From: an uncultured Enterococcus sp.
GTDB taxonomy: Bacteria; Bacillota; Bacilli; Lactobacillales; Enterococcaceae
Direction of reading: 5' to 3'
Length of the DNA: 7,394 nt
Assembly: GCA_946409145.1 (NCBI GenBank)
Contig: CAMJVA010000079.1
Span: 1-7,394, forward strand
Below are positions 1-5,732 of the stretch, in pieces; within the stretch, counting starts at the first letter, position 1, and the number at the start of each line of letters is the position of its first letter. A program made the position numbers and the translations under genes. The notes below the pieces were generated by a model. That model was given only the letters and a program-made list of their open reading frames with translations, did not search any database and had not been told where the DNA came from.

Positions 1-739
1 TAATTAGTAACATTTGGAGCCACAAAGGACTTGGAGCAATTTTTACCCCTTGAACAATTTTTAAATGATAGCTTAAAGTATCCTCATCTTCTACAGCCAC
101 TTCTAATAAATTTTCCACTGGTGTCGTATTTTCTGAAAAATGAATTTCTGGAAAATGAGGCGTTTCATTTAACATAGCCCCCACTTCATAAGCCACTCCA
201 TGCATACTTAAAGCATCTGCTCTATTTGGCGTAATGGACAGCTCAATAATGTCGTCGTTTAAACCTAAATATTCTAAAACATCTGCGCCAATGGGAGCAT
301 CACTAGGTAATACATAAATCCCATCAGAAAATTCTTTTGGAGAAACATTATCTGAAATGCCTAATTCTTGTAGGGCGCAAATCATCCCATTAGACACTTC
401 TCCTCGCATTTTTCCTTTTTTAATTTTTACATTGTCCCCAATTCTAGCCCCAGGGAGTGCCACAATGACTTTTTGTCCTTTAGAAACATTAGGCGCTCCA
501 CAAATAATTTGTGATATTTCACCTGGAGCAATTTCTACTTGGCAAATGGACAAATGATCAGAATTAGGATGAGGAACACATTCTGTAACGTAACCTACGA
601 CGATTTTTTTCAGCCCTGAAGCTAAATTTTCAACGCCTTCTACTTCAATACCCGTTACAGATAATTGATCACTTAATTCTTTAGCTGATTTATTTTTAAG
701 ATTTACTAATTGATCTAACCATTTATAAGAAACTAACAC
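1..739 (-). CDS. pheT: Phenylalanine--tRNA ligase beta subunit, N-terminal part (3' end beyond window)
   Basis: PheT is the beta subunit of the cytoplasmic alpha2beta2 phenylalanyl-tRNA synthetase; it binds tRNA-Phe and edits mischarged Tyr-tRNA-Phe. I translated 246 codons by hand from a GTG at 739-737. The protein begins MLVSYKWLDQLV, the usual PheT start. An OB-fold tRNA-binding domain (about residues 40-150) shows VGYVTECVPHPNSDHL (48-63), ICGAPN (79-84) and KMRGEVSNGMIC (110-121). SITPNRADALSMHGVAYEV (168-186) is a PheT signature, and YHLKIVQGV followed by PSPLWLQ (224-242) opens the B3/B4 editing domain. The core and C-terminal domains lie outside the window; PheT is normally about 800 residues. 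The start is firm: an in-frame TAA lies directly upstream, a ribosome binding site is well placed, and the next in-frame ATG is at codon 111. It lies 6 nt after the pheS stop, so the two are surely co-transcribed. The frame is clean to the window edge. Confidence 0.97.
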   Translation of the reverse strand, partial: MLVSYKWLDQLVNLKNKSAKELSDQLSVTGIEVEGVENLASGLKKIVVGYVTECVPHPNSDHLSICQVEIAPGEISQIICGAPNVSKGQKVIVALPGARIGDNVKIKKGKMRGEVSNGMICALQELGISDNVSPKEFSDGIYVLPSDAPIGADVLEYLGLNDDIIELSITPNRADALSMHGVAYEVGAMLNETPHFPEIHFSENTTPVENLLEVAVEDEDTLSYHLKIVQGVKIAPSPLWLQMLLI

Positions 740-745
740 TTACAC

Positions 746-1792
746 TCACTCCTTTGTTGAAAATTGTTCTAAGAAACGAACATCATTTAAATAAAAATTC
801 CGAATATCGTTAATTCCGTAACGTAACATAGCAATCCGGTCAGGTCCAAGACCAAAAGCAAAACCTGAATAGACCGTTGAATCAATTCCAGACATTTCTA
901 AAACATTAGGATGAACCATTCCAGCGCCTAAAATTTCAATCCAGCCTGTATGTTTGCAAACGTTACATCCAGCACCGCCACATTTGAAACAAGAAACATC
1001 CACTTCAACAGAAGGTTCCGTAAAAGGAAAATAACTTGGACGTAAACGAATGGAACGATTTTCTCCAAACATTTTTTTCATTAACACATCTAAAGTTCCC
1101 TTAAGGTCTGCCATAGTAATATTTTTATCAATAACAAGACCTTCAATTTGATGGAATTGATGAGAGTGAGTCGCATCATCTGTATCTCTTCTGAAAACTT
1201 TCCCAGGAGAAATCATTTTTAAAGCGCCTTTTGAAAAATCATGTTTTTCCATGGTTCTCGCTTGAACTGGAGAAGTATGGGTTCTAATTAAGGTTTCTTC
1301 TGAAATATAAAAGGTATCTTGCATATCTCTTGCTGGGTGATCTTTTGGAAGATTCATTCTTTCAAAATTATAATGATCACTTTCTACTTCATTTCCAGCA
1401 ATCACTTCATAGCCCATTCCTAAGAAAATATCTTCAATTTCTTCCATAATTGTGGTTAAAACATGACTGGTTCCTTGAGAGAAATTTTTTCCCGGTAACG
1501 TAATATCAATAGTTTCTTTTTCTAAAGCTTCTTTTAAAGCTAGGGCATCCAGTTGTTCTTTTTTAACTTCAATCGCTGCTTGGAGTTCTTTTTTAATTTC
1601 ATTAGCAAAACTCCCTACTTTAGGTCTTTCTTCTGGACTTAAGGATTTCATTTGTCCTAAAACCTCGGTAATGGGGCCTTTTTTTCCTAAGAGAGAAACT
1701 CTAATTTCGTTTAAAAGAGATAAATTAGATACTTTCTCAATCTTTTCTAAAGATGTGTGTTTTAAATCTTCTAACTGCTGTTGTAACGACAT
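746..1792 (-). CDS. pheS: Phenylalanine--tRNA ligase alpha subunit
   Basis: PheS is the catalytic subunit of cytoplasmic phenylalanyl-tRNA synthetase, joining phenylalanine to tRNA-Phe with ATP. At 348 aa it has the full family length. Residues 1 to about 90 are charged and helix-rich, matching the N-terminal tRNA-binding coiled coil. The class II catalytic core follows: GTSHVLTTIMEEIEDIFLGMGY (107-128) around motif 1, GKVFRRDTDDATHSHQFHQIEG (197-218) as motif 2, and GFAFGLGPDRIAMLRYGI (310-327) as motif 3. The phenylalanine-pocket residue in GFAFG is Ala312, the usual wild-type state. A CxxC-x4-CxxC set (Cys268, 271, 276, 279) resembles a zinc-binding loop; I recall it in many Gram-positive PheS proteins. 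The ATG start has GGAGG at 1803-1799, 6 nt upstream, and follows the T-box leader. The TGA stop is 6 nt before pheT. Confidence 0.98.
   Translation of the reverse strand: MSLQQQLEDLKHTSLEKIEKVSNLSLLNEIRVSLLGKKGPITEVLGQMKSLSPEERPKVGSFANEIKKELQAAIEVKKEQLDALALKEALEKETIDITLPGKNFSQGTSHVLTTIMEEIEDIFLGMGYEVIAGNEVESDHYNFERMNLPKDHPARDMQDTFYISEETLIRTHTSPVQARTMEKHDFSKGALKMISPGKVFRRDTDDATHSHQFHQIEGLVIDKNITMADLKGTLDVLMKKMFGENRSIRLRPSYFPFTEPSVEVDVSCFKCGGAGCNVCKHTGWIEILGAGMVHPNVLEMSGIDSTVYSGFAFGLGPDRIAMLRYGINDIRNFYLNDVRFLEQFSTKE
749..755 (-). promoter_or_regulatory. Ribosome binding site deciding the GTG start of pheT
   Basis: AAAGGAG, read on the minus strand, lies inside the last codons of pheS and ends 9 nt before the GTG at 739-737. 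An earlier in-frame GTG at 745-743 is followed at once by a TAA codon (742-740), so it cannot open pheT. This leaves 739 as the only sensible start. Confidence 0.8.
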
Positions 1793-1798
1793 AATAAT

Positions 1799-1803
1799 CC
1801 TCC
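1799..1803 (-). promoter_or_regulatory. Ribosome binding site of pheS
   Basis: GGAGG within AAAAAGGAGGATTATT stands 6 nt before the ATG at 1792. It lies downstream of the T-box terminator, so it is transcribed only when the leader is antiterminated. It is not sequestered by the T-box folds I could draw, which points to control of transcription rather than of translation initiation. Confidence 0.75.
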
Positions 1804-1819
1804 TTTTTAAACTGTCATT

Positions 1820-1842
1820 AATTCCCTTTTAAAAGAGTAATT
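1820..1842 (-). other. Short inverted repeat in the pheS 5' UTR, after the T-box terminator
   Basis: On the minus strand AATTACTCTTTT is followed by AAAAGGGAATT. This can form a hairpin with AAUU/AAUU at the base, one bulged A, and CUCUU/AAGGG closing a UUAA loop, with one G-U pair. No U-run follows, so it is not an intrinsic terminator. It could protect the 5' end of a processed pheST transcript or mean nothing; in DNA this AT-rich such repeats arise by chance. Confidence 0.3.
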
Positions 1843-1858
1843 CAGATAAAATTAATCA

Positions 1859-1897
1859 CAAAAAAAGACTTCGTTTCCAATTCAGGAACGAAGTCTT
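1859..1897 (-). terminator. T-box-controlled intrinsic terminator upstream of pheS
   Basis: In the minus-strand RNA, AAGACUUCGUUCC (1897-1885) pairs with GGAAACGAAGUCUU (1878-1865) around the loop UGAAUU, with one bulged A. The 13-bp stem is followed by a run of seven U (1866-1860, the first two within the stem). This is a strong intrinsic terminator. Its 5' arm shares bases with the T-box antiterminator, so the two folds exclude each other. It is also the only terminator I can find downstream of rexA. Confidence 0.93.
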
Positions 1898-1911
1898 CGC
1901 GGTACCATCCT
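1884..1911 (-). promoter_or_regulatory. T-box antiterminator helix
   Basis: AGGA (1911-1908) pairs with UCCU (1887-1884). A seven-base bulge UGGUACC (1907-1901) follows on the 5' side, and GCGAA (1900-1896) then pairs with UUCGU (1892-1888) around the loop GAC. This is the canonical T-box antiterminator with its 7-nt bulge. UGGU of the bulge is where the uncharged tRNA 3' end should bind. Forming it uses bases 1897-1885, the 5' arm of the terminator. Confidence 0.92.
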
Positions 1912-2089
1912 ATTTCGATAATTTCTTATCGCAACTTTTTTGTGTTAACGGAACGTCTCCGGATTACTCAGCTAGGAAGTGAACTTCATGAAATTTTTTT
2001 GGTTTTAACTTTCAGTCTCTGGTTAAAACTCCCTTAACAAAAAAGATTTTCATTACTCTTTTCCATGATTGCTTTCATGTATATTCCCT

Positions 2090-2118
2090 AGTGTACAAAA
2101 ATTTTTTACATTTAGCAA
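2090..2118 (-). promoter_or_regulatory. Candidate sigma-A-type promoter for pheST (weak, position conflicts with stem I)
   Basis: TTGCTA (2118-2113) and TACACT (2095-2090) are separated by exactly 17 nt; each matches the consensus at 4 of 6 positions. It lies between the rexA stop and the T-box, where a pheST promoter is expected. The difficulty is that a start site about 7 nt after 2090 would remove the 5' arm of the stem I base helix (2091-2085). An alternative is TATTAT at 2141-2136 (5 of 6 for a -10), inside the end of rexA, but it has no convincing -35. The call is tentative; pheST may use another promoter or rexBA read-through. Confidence 0.3.
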
Positions 2119-2125
2119 GTTTTCT

Positions 2126-5100
2126 CTACACTAAAATAATATCTCCCGTGTCTAGTGCTACGAGATATTTTTTAACTACTTTTTTCCCTAAAGACTCTTC
2201 TAAGGCTTTAGCGTATAAATTAATTTGTCCTTTATATCGCTCTTTTAAAAGATCACTTCGGGCTTTCTTATTTAAATGACTTAAACTATCTGTTTTAAAA
2301 TCATAAAGAATTAAAGTGTCATCTTCTTCATAAAAACCATCTACAATTCCGTGAATTAACAAATCATCTTCAGTATTCACATTGGAAAATAAATCCTTGG
2401 CTTCTAAAAGCATACTAAAAGGTTGCTCTCTTTTTACCGTTTTTTCGTGGGCTAAAATTTCTTGGCCTAAATCGGTGGTAAAAAAATGAGCGAGTTTTTC
2501 ATAAGAAATGAAAGGTAAAACTTCTTTTTCCAAAACCCCTTCTTCACTTAAATGCTCACTTAAAGAAATAAAATCTTGTGCTGTGGGAGTTTTATCTAAA
2601 GAAATTAACTGCATTAACAAATGACTGGCGGTTCCAATAAGGGCTTTTGAAATCTGGTTTTTCCCAGTAATAAAGCTAGGATCTCCCAAAGAATCTTTTA
2701 AATAGCGTCCTTTTTGTTTTTGTTCAAAATTCAAAAGTCGGGCTAATTTTTTTTCATCAGGATCAGTGAACAACTGCTTAATTTCTGTCACACTTTGATA
2801 GCTGGCTGTTTTTGTGGCATTTTCAAAAGAATAGTTTGCTTTTAAAATAGCTAAGGCTTCAAAGGCTAAATGAGTGGGTTCTTGTTTTTTTTCTTCCACC
2901 ACAGTTGGTTTTTTTTCTGGGGATAAATTTTCTCCATAAAATTTATAAGTGAAGCTGCCAAATTGATTTAATTCTGGCAAAGTAAAGTCACTTACAACTG
3001 GTCCTTTGGGATGTCTTGCTAAAGTAAAGCCCACCCAGTCCATCATCGAAGTATTATTTAATCTTAAAGGACTAGGTAAGACTAAAGAGGTTGTTTTTCC
3101 TCCTCTTTCAAAGGATTTCATTAATTCTTCAGGATTTTCGTAAGAGCCTACTAAAAATAATTTTTGCTCGGCTCTCGTTAAGGCCACATAAAGTTTCCGC
3201 ATTTCTTCTGATAAAAGTTGCCGTCTTTTTTGTCCTTGAATCACTAAATAAGGAATCGTAGCATGGCGGACACGCTGATCATCTAATAGGGTTATTCCCA
3301 CACCTAAATCTTGGTGAAAAATGGCTTTTTGGGTTAAATCACGCAAATTAAATTTTTTATTCATGTCCATTAAAAAGACCACTGGAAATTCTAATCCTTT
3401 ACTAGCGTGAATCGTCATTACCCGTACTGCATCAGTTGAAGGTAGAATAGTCGGTTCGGCTAAATCTTTATTTCGCTCTTGCATTTTTTCAATAAAGCGC
3501 ACAAATTGAAACAGCCCTCGGTAACTCATTTGTTCATATTGGCGCGCTCTTTTAGCTAAGGCTAACAAGTTTTCTTTTCGTTGAGCCCCTTCATTTAAAC
3601 CTGTTACATAAGCTAAAAATCCTGTTTTTTCATAAATTTTAAAAATTAATTGACTTAAAGACAATAAATTTTTTTCTTGACGGAATTCATTTAAAACTTG
3701 GAAAAAAGATTGAATTTTATCCTTTAAAGGACCCTTTTGATAATTTTCTAACGCCTCGTAAAAGTCTCCTTCTAAATGTTGGCTGCGAATTTCTCCTAAT
3801 TCTTCTTCGTTAAAATTAAACATTGCCGAGCGTAACACAGCTACTAGAGGAATATCTTGTCGGGGATTATCAATAATTCCCAATAAGGCCAACATGGTTT
3901 TTATTTCAGTGGCTTGAAAATAATTTTCTGCTTCACCTACTACTACGGGAATACCGTATTTTTTAAAAGTAGCAAGTAAGGCTAAATTATTTTTTTTCGT
4001 AGGGGTTAAAAGCACAATATCTTCATACCGTAATGGGCGCATGGCTTTTAAGCCTTTATCATAAACTTCAAAGCCTTCTTCCATTAAGTCCTGAATTTTT
4101 TTGGCCACCATAGCCAACTCTCCATCAGTTTTATCTTCTAGGTGGGGATTTTCTTCGCTACTTTTTTCATAAAGTAATAATTCTGGAGAAAAGGCGGCAC
4201 TTTCAGGGAAACTTTTATTACCTAATAATAAATACGCTTCTTTATCATAGGCTAATTGTCCCACTTCATCATCCATTAACTGGGAAAAAACCAAATTAGT
4301 AAAATCTAAAACTTCTTTTCTAGAGCGAAAATTTTCTTGTAGTAAAATTCTTTTTCCTACTTTGGGATCATTTTTTTCATAAGCATAATATTTTTTAATG
4401 AATAAGGTGGGATCTGCTAAGCGAAAAGCATAAATAGACTGTTTCACGTCTCCTACCATGAATAAATTATTGTTTCCCACACTGGTTAAAATCGTTTCTT
4501 GCAACTGATTAGTATCTTGATACTCATCAATCATGACTTCTTTGAATTTTTCTTGATAAAATAATTGGGCAGTTTTTTCATTTGTTTGCTCATCCACTGT
4601 TTGCAAGATTTCTAAGGCAAAATGTTCTAAATCATTAAAGTCTAGGACATTCATTTTTCTTTTTCCTTTGGCAAAACTTTCTAAAAAACACAAGGCTTTA
4701 TCTTTTAACGTCACTACTAAATCCTGAGCTTTTGTTAAAGTTTCTAACATTTTAGAAAAATCTTCTGGAAAAAGTTTCTCTTGGACTTTCTCTAAACTTT
4801 TTTTCAATTCTCCTCGTGTAGCCGTTAAACTTTTAGCTAATAACTTAAGTTCTTCATCTTTTCCCCTAACGCCTTTTATTCTGTCAAAGGTCATGGCAGT
4901 AAAAAGTTGTTCGGCCTTTTCAAACTCACTGTTTTTTAAGTACACGATTAATTGACAAACCACTTCTTTTTCCTTGGAAAAAATAGCATGATTGGCTAAA
5001 AGTTCTGGCATATCTGCTTTTTCTATAAGCTTTTCATACTCTGTTACGACATATTCTAATTCTTGAATGACCTCTGGCACTAGGTATTCTTCAAACAAGA

Positions 5101-5731
5101 ATAAGCCTTTTTCCGTTGAGTAAAATTCAGGCAAACTTTCTAACCATTGAGTAGGGTCTGGGGAACTTTTAGCAAAGTCACTTAAAGAAAAAATCATTTT
5201 CTCTAAACCATCATCATTGCGATCAGAAGAAAAGTTATCTGTTAATTTTTTAAAATCTTCTTCTTCATAAAATTTTTCCCGTAAATTTGCCCAGACTTCT
5301 TCTTGGAGCAATAATTTTTCCGTTTCATCCGTTAAAAGACGAAATTGAGGATCAAGACCAATTAAATAGTAATACCGCTGAATGACACCTAAACAAAAGG
5401 CATGAATCGTTGAAATATTGGCCATAGGTAAAAGAGCTAACTGGCGTAAAAAATAATTTCTTTTTTCTCCTGTTTCCATTTGAATTAATTCTTTTAAGAC
5501 CACTTCAATCCTTTGCTTCATTTCTCTAGCGGCACTTTCTGTAAAAGTAACAATTAAAAGTTCATCAACAGAAATGCCACTTTTTATTTTTTCAATGACT
5601 CGCTCTACTAATACGGTGGTTTTTCCTGAACCGGCTGAAGCGGAAACTAAAATGTTACTATCTTGTTCATAAATAGCTTGCCATTGACTATTAGTAAATT
5701 GACTTTCTTTTGGCTTAATGGGAACGCTCAT
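2126..5731 (-). CDS. rexA: ATP-dependent helicase/nuclease subunit A (RexA/AddA)
   Basis: RexA/AddA is the 3'-5' motor and one of two nucleases of the RexAB (AddAB) complex, which resects double-strand DNA ends for RecA recombination in the cytoplasm. It has 1201 aa, the usual AddA size. UvrD-like SF1 helicase motifs appear in order: Q-motif FTNSQWQAI (12-20), Walker A ASAGSGKTT (31-39, Lys37), TFTESAAREM (62-71), ISTIHAFC (106-113), Walker B IDEYQDT (401-407), motif III GDVKQSIYAFRLADP (427-441), motif IV QENFRSR (465-471), motif V VMTIHASKGLEFPVVF (771-786) and motif VI EEMRKLYVALTRAE (842-855). The C-terminal RecB-type nuclease has His1037, Asp1131 in GIVDGF, Asp1144/Lys1146 in YDFK, and QINLYA (1169-1174). 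All expected catalytic residues are visible. The ATG lies 1 nt after the rexB stop. AAAGGAGG (5751-5744) inside the end of rexB supports the start, with somewhat long 12-nt spacing, suggesting translational coupling. Confidence 0.97.
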   Translation of the reverse strand: MSVPIKPKESQFTNSQWQAIYEQDSNILVSASAGSGKTTVLVERVIEKIKSGISVDELLIVTFTESAAREMKQRIEVVLKELIQMETGEKRNYFLRQLALLPMANISTIHAFCLGVIQRYYYLIGLDPQFRLLTDETEKLLLQEEVWANLREKFYEEEDFKKLTDNFSSDRNDDGLEKMIFSLSDFAKSSPDPTQWLESLPEFYSTEKGLFLFEEYLVPEVIQELEYVVTEYEKLIEKADMPELLANHAIFSKEKEVVCQLIVYLKNSEFEKAEQLFTAMTFDRIKGVRGKDEELKLLAKSLTATRGELKKSLEKVQEKLFPEDFSKMLETLTKAQDLVVTLKDKALCFLESFAKGKRKMNVLDFNDLEHFALEILQTVDEQTNEKTAQLFYQEKFKEVMIDEYQDTNQLQETILTSVGNNNLFMVGDVKQSIYAFRLADPTLFIKKYYAYEKNDPKVGKRILLQENFRSRKEVLDFTNLVFSQLMDDEVGQLAYDKEAYLLLGNKSFPESAAFSPELLLYEKSSEENPHLEDKTDGELAMVAKKIQDLMEEGFEVYDKGLKAMRPLRYEDIVLLTPTKKNNLALLATFKKYGIPVVVGEAENYFQATEIKTMLALLGIIDNPRQDIPLVAVLRSAMFNFNEEELGEIRSQHLEGDFYEALENYQKGPLKDKIQSFFQVLNEFRQEKNLLSLSQLIFKIYEKTGFLAYVTGLNEGAQRKENLLALAKRARQYEQMSYRGLFQFVRFIEKMQERNKDLAEPTILPSTDAVRVMTIHASKGLEFPVVFLMDMNKKFNLRDLTQKAIFHQDLGVGITLLDDQRVRHATIPYLVIQGQKRRQLLSEEMRKLYVALTRAEQKLFLVGSYENPEELMKSFERGGKTTSLVLPSPLRLNNTSMMDWVGFTLARHPKGPVVSDFTLPELNQFGSFTYKFYGENLSPEKKPTVVEEKKQEPTHLAFEALAILKANYSFENATKTASYQSVTEIKQLFTDPDEKKLARLLNFEQKQKGRYLKDSLGDPSFITGKNQISKALIGTASHLLMQLISLDKTPTAQDFISLSEHLSEEGVLEKEVLPFISYEKLAHFFTTDLGQEILAHEKTVKREQPFSMLLEAKDLFSNVNTEDDLLIHGIVDGFYEEDDTLILYDFKTDSLSHLNKKARSDLLKERYKGQINLYAKALEESLGKKVVKKYLVALDTGDIILV

Positions 5732-5732
5732 T

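Larger units (their letters stand above)
1859..2091 (-). promoter_or_regulatory. T-box riboswitch leader, phenylalanine (UUC) specifier, controlling pheST
   Basis: This leader RNA senses uncharged tRNA-Phe and then lets transcription proceed into pheST. Elements in order on the minus strand: the stem I base CUAGGGA (2091-2085) pairs with UUCCUAG (1978-1972); a second helix CAUGAAA (2079-2073) pairs with UUUCAUG (1993-1987). Between their 3' arms sits the specifier loop AAGUUCAC, with codon UUC at 1983-1981 followed by the usual A. Near the top of stem I, GUUUUAAC (2029-2022) pairs with GUUAAAAC (2009-2002). The conserved F-box CCGUUA lies at 1951-1946. Stem III is CGAUAA-GAAA-UUAUCG (1931-1916). 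The T-box AGGAUGGUACCGCG (1911-1898) and the terminator complete the leader. UGGU in the T-box bulge pairs with the 3' ACCA of a tRNA with discriminator A73, as in tRNA-Phe. The specifier agrees with the downstream gene. Pairings were drawn by hand. Confidence 0.96.

Noticed and set aside
357..557. Plus-strand open frame of 66 codons
   Set aside because: It lies wholly antisense to pheT, which is clearly coding there (PheT tRNA-binding domain). Its translation resembles no family and it has no convincing ribosome binding site.
268..1792. Possible novel metal-binding protein suggested by the CxxC pairs in the pheS product
   Set aside because: The cysteines sit between motif 2 and motif 3 of an otherwise ordinary PheS and, as far as I recall, are common in Gram-positive PheS proteins.
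1865..1897. Perfect 11-bp inverted repeat considered as a bidirectional terminator or operator
   Set aside because: It is explained by the T-box terminator. The plus strand has no gene to terminate, and the T-box motif directly next to it fixes the interpretation.
2091..2279. Plus-strand open frame of 62 codons
   Set aside because: It is antisense to the end of rexA and to the region just before T-box stem I. It reads as low-complexity hydrophobic residues from AT-rich DNA and has no ribosome binding site.
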